NCBI GenBank assembly: GCA_029861865.1
Contig: JAOTYL010000013.1
Span: forward strand, 69,995 to 133,994
From: Myxococcales bacterium
GTDB lineage: Bacteria; Myxococcota_A; Polyangia; Polyangiales; Houyiibacteriaceae
Reading direction: 5' to 3'
DNA: 64,000 nucleotides
Notes under the pieces: generated by a model
What the model saw: the letters and a program-made list of their open reading frames with translations, nothing else
Told to the model about the DNA's origin: nothing
Database searches by the model: none
Shown: positions 53,405-63,649 of the stretch, in pieces
How the letters are laid out: each line of letters begins with the position of its first letter
Numbering within the stretch: position 1 is the first letter of the stretch
Made by a program: the position numbers and the translations under genes

Positions 53405-54322
53405 ATGCTCGATGATCTGTCGGGGCGGGCGCGGGTGGTTGCGTCCGCGGGTGATGAGTATCCGAGCGGGTTGCGCGATCTTTCCGATGCGCCTGAGCAA
53501 GTCCGCATCGTTGGCGAGCTCCCCGACCTGTCTCGTTCGGTTTCGATCGTCGGGACGCGCCTGGCCGATGATGAAGCGCTCGATTTCACCCATAGCTTCG
53601 CGCGGAGGCTCGCGTTCGAGGGGGTCGTGGTGGTCTCTGGAGGGGCGGTCGGCATCGATCGTGCCGCCCATGAAGGGGCGCTCGACGGGGGAGGGCGAAC
53701 GATCGTCGTCCTTCCGATCGGCTTCGACAAGCCATACCCAGCTCACAATCACGATCTCTTCGAGCGTGTGATCAGGGCCGGCTGTTTGCTCACCGAGGTC
53801 GCCGATGGCGTCGACATGCAAAAGGGGCGCTTCCTGACTCGGAACCGGCTCGTCGCGGCCCTCGGCCACTCCACGGTCGTCATCCAGGCGCCTGCGCGAT
53901 CGGGGGCGTTGTCGACGGCGCGGCATGCAAGCGCCCTCGGCCGATCTGTTTTTACGACACCCGCTTCCCCTTGGGATCCGCGGGGATCGGGCAATCTCAT
54001 GCTCCTCCATAAGGGTGCGAGGATTTGCATGGGGCCGGGCGATGTCCTATCCGGGTCGGCTGTGGGGGCTAGCGATTTTCAAGCTTCAGGCCCCAAAGAG
54101 AGTCCAGAAGACCCTGATTACAGCAACTTGAGTCCATCGGAACAACAGATTCTCGACGCTCTTCGCGGTCGGGCCCGGCATGCGGAGGACCTCTGCCACC
54201 GCACCGGAATTCCGGCCTTCGAGGTCCAGCGGTCTATCCTGAGGCTGCTCGTGCGCGGTCTGGTCGAGGAGAAGCCGGGTGGGCGGTTCCAAAGTTGCCG
54301 GCGGAGCACCAAGCCTTACTAA
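53405..54322 (+). CDS. dprA: DNA processing protein DprA/Smf
   Basis: The 305-residue protein has the Rossmann-like DprA core: VSIVGTRLADDEALDFTHSF, VVVVSGGAVGIDRAAHEGAL (the [SG]GGAxGID motif), IVVLPIGFDKPYPAHN and FLTRNRLVAALGHSTVVIQA, and a C-terminal winged helix (EQQILDALRGRARHAEDLCH). DprA loads RecA on incoming single-stranded DNA in transformation. It lacks the N-terminal SAM domain of some homologues. It is directly upstream of topA, a common order. Confidence 0.9.
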   Translation: MLDDLSGRARVVASAGDEYPSGLRDLSDAPEQVRIVGELPDLSRSVSIVGTRLADDEALDFTHSFARRLAFEGVVVVSGGAVGIDRAAHEGALDGGGRTIVVLPIGFDKPYPAHNHDLFERVIRAGCLLTEVADGVDMQKGRFLTRNRLVAALGHSTVVIQAPARSGALSTARHASALGRSVFTTPASPWDPRGSGNLMLLHKGARICMGPGDVLSGSAVGASDFQASGPKESPEDPDYSNLSPSEQQILDALRGRARHAEDLCHRTGIPAFEVQRSILRLLVRGLVEEKPGGRFQSCRRSTKPY

Positions 54323-54331
54323 AGGAGATCG

Positions 54332-56719
54332 ATGTCCAAAACTCTGCTCATCGTGGAGTCCCCAGCCAAGGCGAAGACCATCAAGAAGTACGTCGGCGAC
54401 GGCTATGAGGTTCTTGCGTCCAAAGGCCACATCAAAGACCTGCCCAAGCGCGGGGGGGTCGACATCGAGAAAGGTTTTCAGGAGACCTACGAGCTCCTCG
54501 AGGAAAAAGGCAAGCCCGAGGTCGTCAAGGCGATTCGGGCCGCCGCCAAGAAGGCTGACAAAGTTCTGCTCGCGACCGACCCGGACCGTGAGGGTGAGGC
54601 GATCGCCTATCACCTGATGGAGGTCGCCAAGAAGGCGAACAAGGGTGCCGAAATCAAGCGCGTCCTCTTCGAGGAGATCACCAAACGAGGGGTGAAAGAA
54701 GGCCTCGAACGCCCTCGCGACCTCGATGCGAACCTGTATGAAGCGCAGCGCACCCGCCGCGTACTCGACCGGATCGGCGGCTATCCGCTTTCGAGCCTCT
54801 TGTGGAAGAAGCTCGCGTTCGGCCTATCGGCTGGTCGGGTGCAGACCCCCGCGCTTCGCATCATCGTCGATCGTCAGCACGAGCGAGACGCGTTCGTGCC
54901 CCTCGACTATTGGTTGGTCGATGCTCGCCTTCAGGGTCTCAAGCCTCAGTCTTTCATGGCCACGATGCAGAGCGTCGATGGGGAGAAGCTCGACAAAGTG
55001 GGCTCCCGTCTTGCCGCGCTGAGCGAGGCCGACGCGACCAAGTATGTCTCGGACCTCAAGCGAGCCAACTACGAGGTCAAGGGCATCACCAAGCGCAAGG
55101 CGTCTCGCAAGGCTCCTGCACCGTACACCACGTCCAAGCTCCAGCAGGACGCCGCCAACCGACTCAGCCTTCCTCCCAAGCGCACCATGCGAATCGCGCA
55201 GCAACTCTATGAAGGCGTCACGCTCGGTCGCGGCAAGAACGCCGAGATAGTTGGTCTGATCACCTACATGCGCACCGACAGCGTGCGGCTTTCGCCTGAC
55301 GCGGTGAACGAGTGTCGCAACTACATCGTCGGGAAGTACGGCAAGGATGCAATCCCCGACAAGCCGAACATCTTCAAGTCCAAGAAGCAAAATGTACAGG
55401 ACGCTCACGAGGCGATTCGGCCCACACAACTCGACCACCCGCCCGAGGTCGTCAACAAATACCTCAAAGATCCACAGCGTAAGCTCTACAAGCTCATTTG
55501 GGATCGTTTCGTCGCGTCGCAGATGATTCCTGCCGTGTTCGACCAAACCGGGGTCGAGATCGAGGCGATTGCCGGCGCTCGTAAGTACGGTCTTCGCGCG
55601 AGCGGCAGCGTGCTCAAGGTTCCGGGATGGCATGCCGTGTACGGAGCTACGACGGAGCCGCTTGCGGGCGAGGAACAAGACCCGGAAGGTGACGACCGCC
55701 TTCCGGAGCTTCAGGAAGGAGAGGCGTTGACTCTGGTCATTCCGCCAGGAGCCGACATGCACCACAAGCAGACCGAGCCACCGCCCCTATTCACCGAGGC
55801 GACCTTGGTCAAGAAGCTCGAGGAGGAGGGCATCGGCCGGCCGAGCACGTACGCCGAGATCATCAGCAAGGTCGAGCAGCGTGCGTACGTCCAAAAGCAG
55901 GGCAACAAGCTGGTTCCCACACCCCTCGGCACGCTCGTCATCGAAAAGCTCGTCGCCGACAACTTCGACCTCGCGGACATCGGGTTCACTCGCAAGCTGG
56001 AGGAGGACCTCGACGCCGTCGAGGAGGCTCGCGCAAAGCGGCTCGACGTCCTTCAGCCATTTCACGAACGCTTGCAGGCACAGATCGCCCACGCGGTCGA
56101 GCAGAAGGGCAAGTGGTGGCCGGAGCCGGTCGAGATCGGCGAGAAGTGTCCCGAGTCGGGCGATCCACTCGTGAGGCGCTGGGGCCGCAACGGGCCGTTC
56201 ATCGGGTGCACCAGTTATCCGGATTGCCGGTACACGCTCAACATCGGCCCAGATGGCGAGATCGAAGAACCCAAAGAGCCTGAGCTCACCGACTACGACT
56301 GCAACGAGTGCGGCGCCAAGATGACCAAGCGCTGGGGGCGTAACGGCTGGTTCCTCGGCTGCTCGCGCTACCCGGACTGCAAGCATACGCGCGCGGTTCC
56401 GCTCGGATACAAGTGCCCCAAGTGCAAGACCGGCGACATCATTCCGATCAAGCCCAAGGGCCGGGGGCGCCCCTTTTACGGCTGTACCAACTACCAGTCC
56501 GAACAGCAGTGCGATTTCCGTGTGTGGCAAAAGCCCATCGGCAAGAAGTGCCCGACCTGCGGAAGCGACTTCCTGGTGCCGATGGGTGGCAAGAAGAATC
56601 CCAAGCTCAAGTGCGCGAACGAAACCTGCGACTACGAGCGACCCTACGATCCCGAGGATCTCCTCGACGAAACCCAGTCCGAAGAGCCCACTCCTACCGC
56701 GGGCTCCGCGACGGGCTAA
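54332..56719 (+). CDS. topA: DNA topoisomerase I
   Basis: The 795-residue type IA topoisomerase has the Toprim start (LLIVESPAKAKTIKKYVGDG, ATDPDREGEAIAYHL), the active-site Tyr312 in GLITYMRTDSVRLSPDAV, and EAIRPT. The C-terminus carries several zinc-ribbon modules (CPESGDPLVRRWGRNGPFIG, CNECGAKM, CPKCKTGDII, CPTCGSDF). It relaxes negative supercoils. AAAGGAG lies 5 bp before the ATG. The gap to dprA is 9 bp. Confidence 0.95.
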   Translation: MSKTLLIVESPAKAKTIKKYVGDGYEVLASKGHIKDLPKRGGVDIEKGFQETYELLEEKGKPEVVKAIRAAAKKADKVLLATDPDREGEAIAYHLMEVAKKANKGAEIKRVLFEEITKRGVKEGLERPRDLDANLYEAQRTRRVLDRIGGYPLSSLLWKKLAFGLSAGRVQTPALRIIVDRQHERDAFVPLDYWLVDARLQGLKPQSFMATMQSVDGEKLDKVGSRLAALSEADATKYVSDLKRANYEVKGITKRKASRKAPAPYTTSKLQQDAANRLSLPPKRTMRIAQQLYEGVTLGRGKNAEIVGLITYMRTDSVRLSPDAVNECRNYIVGKYGKDAIPDKPNIFKSKKQNVQDAHEAIRPTQLDHPPEVVNKYLKDPQRKLYKLIWDRFVASQMIPAVFDQTGVEIEAIAGARKYGLRASGSVLKVPGWHAVYGATTEPLAGEEQDPEGDDRLPELQEGEALTLVIPPGADMHHKQTEPPPLFTEATLVKKLEEEGIGRPSTYAEIISKVEQRAYVQKQGNKLVPTPLGTLVIEKLVADNFDLADIGFTRKLEEDLDAVEEARAKRLDVLQPFHERLQAQIAHAVEQKGKWWPEPVEIGEKCPESGDPLVRRWGRNGPFIGCTSYPDCRYTLNIGPDGEIEEPKEPELTDYDCNECGAKMTKRWGRNGWFLGCSRYPDCKHTRAVPLGYKCPKCKTGDIIPIKPKGRGRPFYGCTNYQSEQQCDFRVWQKPIGKKCPTCGSDFLVPMGGKKNPKLKCANETCDYERPYDPEDLLDETQSEEPTPTAGSATG

Positions 56720-56728
56720 GGTTCGACC

Positions 56729-58105
56729 GTGGCAGAGGCGGTCGTCATCGGTGCGGGCCTAGCCGGCACCGAATGTGCCTGGCAGTTGGCCAGCCGTGGC
56801 GTGTCGGTACGGCTGATCGAACAGAAGCCATCGTCGCGCACCCCGGCCCAGCACTCGAGCTCATTTGCCGAGCTCGTGTGCTCCAACTCGTTTCGGGGAG
56901 CGGCTCTGCACAACGCCGTCGGCCTCTTGAAAGAGGAGATGCGCCGTACGGGCTCGCTCGTCATGGAGGTCGGTGAGGTGCATCGGGTCCCAGCAGGTGG
57001 TGCGTTCGCAGTCGATCGCGAGCAGTTCAGCGCGGAGATCACGCGACGGATCGAGGCTCATCCACTTATCGAAGTGATTCATGAAGTGGTCGATCGCATT
57101 CCGGACGAAAGGCCCGTCGTGATCGCAACCGGGCCGCTCACCTCCGGCGGGCTCGCAGACGACGTCGCACGGGCTGTCGGGGCCGAGCATCTGGCTTACT
57201 ACGACGCGATCGCTCCGATCATTGCGGCCGACTCGATCAACTGGGATCGCGCGTTTCGCGCCTCCCGCTACGGCAAAGGTGGCGACGACGCCTACGTCAA
57301 TTGCCCGCTCGACGAGCACGAGTACGAAGCGTTCGTTATGGCCATCATCGAGGCAGAAAAGGTGACGCCGCACGAGTTCGAGCAGGTGCGGTACTTCGAG
57401 GGCTGTCTTCCGATCGAAGTCATGGCCGCCCGCGGTCCCAAGACTCTGGCTTTTGGCTGCATGAAGCCCGTGGGTCTGACCGACCCGCGTACCGGGAGGC
57501 GCCCCCACGCCGTGGTCCAGCTTCGCCAGGAAGACGAGGCGGGAACGGCATTCAACATGGTCGGGTTTCAAACACGCATGAAATGGCCCGAACAGAAGCG
57601 GATCTTTCGCACGATCCCCGGGCTCGAGACGGCCGAGTTCGAGCGCCTCGGGAGCGTTCACCGTAATACGTTCGTCGATTCGCCGAAGGTGCTCGACGAT
57701 GATTTGGCGATCGCCGGGCTCCCTGGCGTGTACCTCGCCGGTCAGATCAGCGGCGTAGAGGGGTATGTCGAGAGCGCAGCCTGCGGTTTGCTGCTCGGGA
57801 TCAAGATCGCGCATGAATCGAAGCGCCGGCCGTTTTCGTTTCCGCCACGCACGACGATGCTTGGCGCGCTCGTCGGTCATCTACGCACGCAGCACGACGA
57901 CTTTCAGCCCTCAAACGTGATGTGGAGCATGATTCCGCCGCTCGAAGGGAGGCGCATTGCCAAACGTGCACGTCGAGATGCGCAGGTGGAGCGCGCCTTG
58001 CAGGATCTCGGGCCGTGGTTAGCCGACGTGGTAGAGTCGAGCGATGCCGCCGACGGATCCGCTCCACAAGCAGATCGACGCGTTCGCACGATATCTCGCG
58101 GATGA
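56729..58105 (+). CDS. trmFO: Methylenetetrahydrofolate-tRNA-(uracil-5-)-methyltransferase TrmFO
   Basis: The 458-residue FAD protein has an N-terminal dinucleotide motif [17 protein letters not shown], the TrmFO-specific [16 protein letters not shown]-like stretch ([12 protein letters not shown] seen), [30 protein letters not shown] and [17 protein letters not shown]. It methylates U54 in the T loop of tRNA using methylene-THF. Start is GTG 56729. Its 3' end overlaps xerC by 62 bp, a long overlap for two essential-type genes. Confidence 0.95.
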   Translation: MAEAVVIGAGLAGTECAWQLASRGVSVRLIEQKPSSRTPAQHSSSFAELVCSNSFRGAALHNAVGLLKEEMRRTGSLVMEVGEVHRVPAGGAFAVDREQFSAEITRRIEAHPLIEVIHEVVDRIPDERPVVIATGPLTSGGLADDVARAVGAEHLAYYDAIAPIIAADSINWDRAFRASRYGKGGDDAYVNCPLDEHEYEAFVMAIIEAEKVTPHEFEQVRYFEGCLPIEVMAARGPKTLAFGCMKPVGLTDPRTGRRPHAVVQLRQEDEAGTAFNMVGFQTRMKWPEQKRIFRTIPGLETAEFERLGSVHRNTFVDSPKVLDDDLAIAGLPGVYLAGQISGVEGYVESAACGLLLGIKIAHESKRRPFSFPPRTTMLGALVGHLRTQHDDFQPSNVMWSMIPPLEGRRIAKRARRDAQVERALQDLGPWLADVVESSDAADGSAPQADRRVRTISRG

Positions 58106-58988
58106 GCGTCGAAGCTCCACGCGGACGGTTGAGACCTACATTCGTGACCTTCGCAGCTTTCGCGATTTCGTGCGCGAAGAGGGCCTTCCCGCGGATGCTC
58201 GCAAGCTCGACATCGTCGCGCTGAGGGGTTTCCTATCGAGCTTGTTTCGCTCGAACCAGGCGAGCACGCTGTCGAAAAAGGTGAGTGCGATTCGGTCCTT
58301 CTATAGGTTCCTTCTGAAGCGTCGCATGATCGACGAGAACCCAGCAGCAGGTTTGCGGTCACCCAAGGTCGCGAAGTCGCTCCCGAGGTTCCTGACGGTC
58401 GACCAGGCGTTTCGGGTCATGGATTCGCCGCCGAAGGAAAGCACGCGCGCCAAGCCTCTTCAGGCCCGCGACAGCGCGCTTCTCGAGACGCTCTACGGCA
58501 CCGGCGTCCGCGTGGGCGAGCTCGCTTCGATGAACATCGACGACTGCGACTTCGAAGCCGCGAGCGCTCGCGTTCTAGGCAAAGGTGGCAAAGAGCGTGT
58601 CGTCCCGCTTGGTCGATCTGCCGTGGAAGCGCTCGGAGCCTATCTGCCAGAGCGTCGCGGCCTGCTCGCCAAGGCGAAAGAAGGCGACGAGCAGGCGCTT
58701 TGGCTTTCTCGACGCGGAACCCGCCTCAGCGTTCGCCAGGTGCAGAACATCGTTCGGCGACATGGAACGCTCGGCGCAGGCCGGGGCGACTTGCATCCGC
58801 ATGCCATGAGACATACCTGCGCAACTCATCTCCTCGACGCCGGAGCGGACCTCCGCGCGATTCAGGAGCTTCTCGGGCACGCGAGCTTGTCGACGACGCA
58901 ACGCTACACGCACGTGAGCGTGGATCGTCTGATGGAGGTCTACGATCGCTCCCATCCACTCGCCCGCGAGAAAAAAGGAGGTAGTTGA
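58044..58988 (+). CDS. xerC: Tyrosine recombinase XerC
   Basis: The 314-residue protein has the XerC/D pattern: SAM-like N-terminal domain ([19 protein letters not shown]), Arg in [15 protein letters not shown], HxxR in [14 protein letters not shown], and [15 protein letters not shown] with Tyr. It resolves chromosome dimers at dif together with XerD. The position between trmFO and hslV is a classic order, which separates it from the island integrase. The stop overlaps the TTG start chosen for hslV. Confidence 0.92.
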   Translation: MPPTDPLHKQIDAFARYLADERRSSTRTVETYIRDLRSFRDFVREEGLPADARKLDIVALRGFLSSLFRSNQASTLSKKVSAIRSFYRFLLKRRMIDENPAAGLRSPKVAKSLPRFLTVDQAFRVMDSPPKESTRAKPLQARDSALLETLYGTGVRVGELASMNIDDCDFEAASARVLGKGGKERVVPLGRSAVEALGAYLPERRGLLAKAKEGDEQALWLSRRGTRLSVRQVQNIVRRHGTLGAGRGDLHPHAMRHTCATHLLDAGADLRAIQELLGHASLSTTQRYTHVSVDRLMEVYDRSHPLAREKKGGS

Positions 58989-59581
58989 CAGTCGAAAGGG
59001 CCGTACTTAGGTTGCTTCGGTCCGAGATGAATCAACACGAGAAGCCCGTTTTTCGCTCCACCACAATCGTTGCTGTCCGCCGCGATGGGAGGGCAGCCAT
59101 GGCGGGAGACGGCCAGGTGTCGCTTGGCGAGACCGTCATGAAGGGCCAGGCTCGCAAGGTTCGACGCATTGCTGACGGCAAGGTCGTGGCCGGCTTTGCT
59201 GGAGCCACCGCCGACGCGTTTACCCTCCTCGATCGATTTGAAAGCAAGTTCAAGGAGCATCGAGGGAGCCTGCAGCGCGCAGCAGTCGAGCTCGCCAAGG
59301 ACTGGCGGACCGATCGGTATCTCAGGCGTCTCGAAGCGATGTTGGTCGTGATGAACGACGAGACCACGTTGTTGGTCAGCGGAACGGGCGATGTGATCGA
59401 GCCGGACGAAGGGGTGATCGCCATTGGCTCGGGCGGCTCTTACGCGTTGGCTTCGGCGCGGGCTTTGATGCGGAACACGGACCTGAGCGCGGGAGATGTG
59501 GCACGCAAGGCGCTCGAAATCGCATCCGAGATCTGCGTGTTCACGAACAACGAGATCGTGGTCGAGGAGATTGGCGGATGA
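58985..59581 (+). CDS. hslV: ATP-dependent protease peptidase subunit HslV
   Basis: The protein is HslV: mature N-terminus [20 protein letters not shown] (catalytic Thr), then [20 protein letters not shown] and [18 protein letters not shown]. It forms the proteolytic rings used by HslU. Two starts are possible. TTG 58985 has a strong AGGAGG 3 bp upstream and overlaps the xerC stop, giving 198 residues with about 24 before the catalytic Thr. ATG 59027 gives 184 residues and a shorter leader but a weak ribosome site. The leader must be removed for activity in either case. Confidence 0.92.
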   Translation: MTVERAVLRLLRSEMNQHEKPVFRSTTIVAVRRDGRAAMAGDGQVSLGETVMKGQARKVRRIADGKVVAGFAGATADAFTLLDRFESKFKEHRGSLQRAAVELAKDWRTDRYLRRLEAMLVVMNDETTLLVSGTGDVIEPDEGVIAIGSGGSYALASARALMRNTDLSAGDVARKALEIASEICVFTNNEIVVEEIGG

Positions 59582-60993
59582 CGCTTGGCAATTTCACGCC
59601 TCGGGAGACGGTCGGAGAGCTCGACCGGTACATCATCGGGCAAGACAAAGCGAAGCGCGCCGTGGCAATTGCCCTGCGCAACCGCTGGCGACGCCAACAG
59701 GTGACCGACGACCTCCGAGACGAGATCGCCCCTCGCAACATCATCATGATCGGACCAACAGGTGTCGGTAAGACCGAAATCGCGCGACGCCTCGCCAAGC
59801 TGGCCCGTGCACCGTTTGTGAAGGTAGAGGCCTCGAAGTTCACCGAGGTCGGCTACGTGGGCCGCGACGTCGAATCGATGATTCGCGACCTCGTCGAGAA
59901 CGCGATTCAAATCTGTGAGCGAGAGGCCCTCGAGGGTGTGCAGACCCGCGCGCAGGACAGCGCAGAGGAACGCCTGGCCCGGATGGTCTTGTTGGCGCAA
60001 CGGCCGCAGGTACAACCCCAGCAGGCCGAGGTGAAGCCGCAGACGCATCAGTTCGGGCCGCTGAGCTTCCAAGTCACACCCCAGCAGTCTCCCCAAGCCC
60101 AAGCGTTCTTTTCAGATAGCGAGGTCAACGACACTCGGCAGCGCATTCGAAACGGGGAGTTGGACGACGTCGAGGTCGAGCTCGACGTGACCGACAGCAA
60201 CAATCCGTTCATGACGATTTTCGGGGCGCAAGGTACCGAAGAGGTGAACCTCCAAGACATGATGTCACAAATGCCAGGGTTCAAAGGCCGCACGAAGCGA
60301 CGGCGACTCAAGGTTCCCGAGGCACTCGAGGTGTTGAAGCAAGAGGAGGCGGGAAAGCTGATCGACCACGACGCCGTTCAGCGCGATGCCGTTCAACGCA
60401 CTGAGCAGGCCGGCATCGTCTTTCTCGACGAGATCGACAAGGTGAGCTCGGATCGCCGCGTCGGCGGTCCCGACGTGTCGCGCGAAGGTGTTCAACGCGA
60501 CCTCTTACCGATCGTCGAGGGTTCGACGGTGAGCACCAAGTACGGCGCCGTGAAGACGGATCACATCCTCTTCATCGCTGCGGGTGCTTTCCACGTGTCG
60601 AAGGTGGCCGACCTGATCCCAGAGCTTCAGGGTCGCTTTCCAATCCGTGTCGAGCTCGATTCGCTCGAAAAACAGGATTTCGTCAGGATCCTCGTGGAGC
60701 CGAAGAACGCGCTGACCAAACAGTACCAAGCATTGATGAAGACCGAGGGCATCGAGCTCGTCTTCGAGCCGAACGCAATAGAGGAGCTCGCAGGGTATGC
60801 GGCCGAAGCCAACCGGCGGGCAGAAAACATCGGCGCGCGGCGCCTCTACACCATCATGGAGGCGCTCCTAGAGGAGCTTTCGTACCACGCGTCGGAGCGT
60901 GCCGACTCGAAGTTCATGGTCGATGTGGAATACGTGAGAACGACGCTAGAGCCCATTCTCGCGGACGAAGACCTGGCGAAGTACATCTTGTAG
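59578..60993 (+). CDS. hslU: ATP-dependent protease ATPase subunit HslU
   Basis: The 471-residue AAA+ protein has [20 protein letters not shown], Walker [19 protein letters not shown], the pore motif [12 protein letters not shown], an inserted I domain (about residues 110-250, here Gln/Pro-rich), Walker [11 protein letters not shown] and the conserved C-terminal end LAKYIL that activates HslV. It unfolds substrates for HslV. It starts 4 bp before the hslV end (ATGA). Confidence 0.95.
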   Translation: MTLGNFTPRETVGELDRYIIGQDKAKRAVAIALRNRWRRQQVTDDLRDEIAPRNIIMIGPTGVGKTEIARRLAKLARAPFVKVEASKFTEVGYVGRDVESMIRDLVENAIQICEREALEGVQTRAQDSAEERLARMVLLAQRPQVQPQQAEVKPQTHQFGPLSFQVTPQQSPQAQAFFSDSEVNDTRQRIRNGELDDVEVELDVTDSNNPFMTIFGAQGTEEVNLQDMMSQMPGFKGRTKRRRLKVPEALEVLKQEEAGKLIDHDAVQRDAVQRTEQAGIVFLDEIDKVSSDRRVGGPDVSREGVQRDLLPIVEGSTVSTKYGAVKTDHILFIAAGAFHVSKVADLIPELQGRFPIRVELDSLEKQDFVRILVEPKNALTKQYQALMKTEGIELVFEPNAIEELAGYAAEANRRAENIGARRLYTIMEALLEELSYHASERADSKFMVDVEYVRTTLEPILADEDLAKYIL

Positions 60994-61106
60994 TCGTGGC
61001 GCCACCGGTGAAGCGGCCTGCGGCCGCGAAGCAGCTAGCTTCCATCTATGCTCTTGCGCAAAAGAACGAAGAAATGGTAACGCCGTCCTCTATGCAGGAG
61101 GTCTAT

Positions 61107-61412
61107 ATGGTTGAGCGCACACTACTCATCATGGCGCTAGCACTGAGTGCATTTGGCTGCGGCTCGTCGGATGCATCGGTTTGCAGACAAGCTTGTGATT
61201 TGATCGAAGAAGCATGCATGAGCACGACACCGGATTGCGTTGGAGAATGCTCCGAAGATCTGAATGATTGCCCAGATGAAATGGGCGCCGTGCTCGATTG
61301 TCTTTTTGCAAGCGAGCTTCAATGCGATCCGGGACAGGACCAGGGTCTCGCGGAAGCTCCGTGTAAAGCAGAACACGATGCGACGGCACTCTGCGGTAAG
61401 GATCCTTTCTAG
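61107..61412 (+). CDS. Small Cys-rich lipoprotein
   Basis: From ATG 61107, preceded by AGGAGG at ideal distance, the 101-residue product has a signal peptide with lipobox ALALSAFGC, then a compact cysteine-rich domain (VCRQACDLIEEACMSTTPDC, GECSEDLNDC, CLFASELQCD, CKAEHDATALCG). The spacing suggests several disulfides, probably a helical Cys-rich fold exposed in the periplasm or on the surface. A longer frame from 60996 without a signal peptide at its start is rejected. Function unknown. Confidence 0.75.
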   Translation: MVERTLLIMALALSAFGCGSSDASVCRQACDLIEEACMSTTPDCVGECSEDLNDCPDEMGAVLDCLFASELQCDPGQDQGLAEAPCKAEHDATALCGKDPF

Positions 61413-61499
61413 ACTACATTGCGGCGCTGGCACTGGCACTGACGCTGACACTGTCCCTGCCACTGACTCGGCCCGCGAAGCCTGCTATACGGCCCCCTC

Positions 61500-62369
61500 A
61501 TGGATGACCTCATCCAAAAGGCGGCCACTCTCCAAGAAGCGCTTCCCTACATTCAGCGCTTTCATGGGGACATCTTCGTCATCAAGTATGGTGGCAATGC
61601 GATGGTCGATCCGGAGCTTCGAGATGGCTTCGCGCGGGACGTCGTTCTGATGAAGTACGTGGGCCTTCATCCGGTGGTGGTCCACGGAGGTGGGCCGCAG
61701 ATCGACGATGTCTTGAAGTCGATGGGTGTGGAATCCGAGCGGCTCCATGGGCTTCGGGTGACGGACGACCACACGATGGAGGTGGTCGAGATGGTTCTCG
61801 GCGGGAAGATGAATCAGGAGATCGTTTCACTCATCGCCAGCCACGGTGGTCGTGCCGTTGGGCTCACCGGCAAGGACGACGCGTTTCTGCGCGCCGAAAA
61901 AGTCGAAAAGATGAAAACCAAGAGCGGGAAGTGGGTCGATCCGGGGCGCGTCGGCAGCGTGACCCAGGTGAACCCCGATGTCGTTCGTCGCCTGGTCGAA
62001 GATGGCTTCATCCCCGTCATTGCTCCCATCGCGATCGATTCGGACGGTCGCTCGCTCAACGTGAACGCCGACACGGTCGCCGGAAAAGTCGCCGAAGCCC
62101 TCAAAGCACGAAAGTTCGTCATCCTCACCGACATCGAAGGCGTACGGGGGGGCGACGGCGAGGTCGTGAGCTCCCTTAGCGCTCGCGAGATCGATGCCTT
62201 AAAGCTCGACGGCGTGATCGAAGGCGGGATGGTTCCCAAAGTCGAGTGCGCCCTCAGTGCCCTGTCGGGCGGTGTTCGCAAGGCGCACATCATCGATGGC
62301 CGCGTGCGGCATGCGGTGCTGCTCGAGATCTTCACCGATCACGGGATCGGTACCGAGATCACGCGCTGA
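61500..62369 (+). CDS. argB: Acetylglutamate kinase
   Basis: The 289-residue protein has the amino-acid-kinase fold signatures: FVIKYGGNAMVDPELRDGFA, VVVHGGGPQIDDVLKSMG, VTDDHTMEVVEMVLGGKMNQ, VNADTVAGKVAEALKA and LDGVIEGGMVPKVECALSAL. It catalyses the second step of arginine synthesis, phosphorylating N-acetylglutamate, and is usually inhibited by arginine. It leads the argB-argD-argF cluster. Confidence 0.95.
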   Translation: MDDLIQKAATLQEALPYIQRFHGDIFVIKYGGNAMVDPELRDGFARDVVLMKYVGLHPVVVHGGGPQIDDVLKSMGVESERLHGLRVTDDHTMEVVEMVLGGKMNQEIVSLIASHGGRAVGLTGKDDAFLRAEKVEKMKTKSGKWVDPGRVGSVTQVNPDVVRRLVEDGFIPVIAPIAIDSDGRSLNVNADTVAGKVAEALKARKFVILTDIEGVRGGDGEVVSSLSAREIDALKLDGVIEGGMVPKVECALSALSGGVRKAHIIDGRVRHAVLLEIFTDHGIGTEITR

Positions 62370-62437
62370 GCGACGGTCGGGCAGGGTCGACGCCCTCGCG
62401 CAATGGTGGTATGCCGCGGGCTTCCCCAGAGCACACC

Positions 62438-63649
62438 ATGACCAGGCAGGATGACATGCTTCGGACCGCGAAAGAGGTCCAGCTCGGCAACTACGCCCCG
62501 GCCCCGTTCGTCTTGACTCACGGGCGTGGGCGTCGTGTGACCGACGCATCCGGTCGCGAGTATCTCGACTTGTCGGGGGGCATTTCCGTGCTCTCGGTGG
62601 GTCACAGTCATCCCAGGCTCGCTGCCGCAATCGGGGAGCAGGCGGCACGGCTGATGCACGTATCGAATCTCTTTTACAACGATCGCGCGATCGAGCTCGC
62701 CGAGGCGATCTGCGCAAGGACTTCGTTCGAAAAGGTCTACTTCTGCAACAGCGGTTCGGAGGCCAATGAGGCCCTTTTGAAGCTCGCCCGTCGCTACCAC
62801 CACGACCGCGGGGATCGAAAACGGGTCGAGTTCGTTTCGACGCACAACAGCTTTCACGGCCGAACGATGGGCTCGCTGTCGCTCACAGGGCAGCCCAAGT
62901 ATCACAAGGGGATGGCGCCGCTTCTCGAGGGTGTCAGTTTCATCGAGTTCAACGATCTTTCTGCGCTCGACGCGGCGGTGTCCGACGAAACGGCGGCGGT
63001 CATCTTCGAGCCCGTGCAAGCCGAAGGGGGCATCATCCCTGCAACGCCGGAGTTCGTTCAGGGTGCGCGACGCATCTGTGATGAACGCGGTGCATTGCTC
63101 TTCCTCGACGAGATCCAAACCGGCTATGGACGCACCGGTCGTTTTCTTGCGCAGGAATGGTTCGATGTGGTGCCCGATGCATCCTCGCTCGCCAAGGGAA
63201 TCGGAGGGGGGTTCCCGCTCGGCGCTATCGCGGTCACCGAGCGCGTAGCCGGGGGGCTCCCTCCGGGCAGCCACGCGAGCACCTTCGGCGGCAATCCACT
63301 AGCATGTGCGGCTGGCCTCGCGGTTCTCTACATCATCGACGAAGAAAACCTGATCGAAAACGCCAACCGAGCGGGCGAATATCTCTCGGGCCGGCTTCAG
63401 CAAATCGACGAGCGGCTGACCAGCACCGCAGGAGCTCGAGGGCTAGGCCTCCTACAGGGGCTCGTGCTCGCCGACGACGTTGACCCTGCCGCAACGCTCG
63501 GCGCCATTTTCTCGGCGGGGCTGCTTCTCACCTTGGCTGGCGGCAATGTCATTCGGATTTCGCCGTCGCTCAACGTCACCCACGACGAGCTGGACGAGGG
63601 CCTGACCCTATTAGAGTCCGTCCTCGTCGACCCGCCGAGGACGACATGA
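62438..63649 (+). CDS. argD: Acetylornithine aminotransferase
   Basis: The 403-residue protein is a class III PLP aminotransferase: LDLSGGISVLSVGHSHPRLA, FCNSGSEANEALLKLARRY, NSFHGRTMGSLSLTGQPKYH, FLDEIQTGYGRTGRFLAQEW and SLAKGIGGGFPLGAIAVTER with the PLP lysine. It converts N-acetylglutamate semialdehyde to acetylornithine. ATG 62438 is chosen; ATG 62453 is also possible as the ribosome site is weak. The stop overlaps the argF start (ATGA). Confidence 0.93.
   Translation: MTRQDDMLRTAKEVQLGNYAPAPFVLTHGRGRRVTDASGREYLDLSGGISVLSVGHSHPRLAAAIGEQAARLMHVSNLFYNDRAIELAEAICARTSFEKVYFCNSGSEANEALLKLARRYHHDRGDRKRVEFVSTHNSFHGRTMGSLSLTGQPKYHKGMAPLLEGVSFIEFNDLSALDAAVSDETAAVIFEPVQAEGGIIPATPEFVQGARRICDERGALLFLDEIQTGYGRTGRFLAQEWFDVVPDASSLAKGIGGGFPLGAIAVTERVAGGLPPGSHASTFGGNPLACAAGLAVLYIIDEENLIENANRAGEYLSGRLQQIDERLTSTAGARGLGLLQGLVLADDVDPAATLGAIFSAGLLLTLAGGNVIRISPSLNVTHDELDEGLTLLESVLVDPPRTT

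Noticed and set aside
53263-53406. 47-codon minus-strand frame with a membrane segment (AVVLLLGGVAYIV)
   Set aside because: Could be a small single-pass protein, but its start overlaps the dprA start and nothing else supports it.
61430-61470. CTGGCACTGGCACTGACGCTG-type short repetition before argB
   Set aside because: Low-complexity hexamer slippage in a short intergenic gap; irregular, no sign of a regulatory array.
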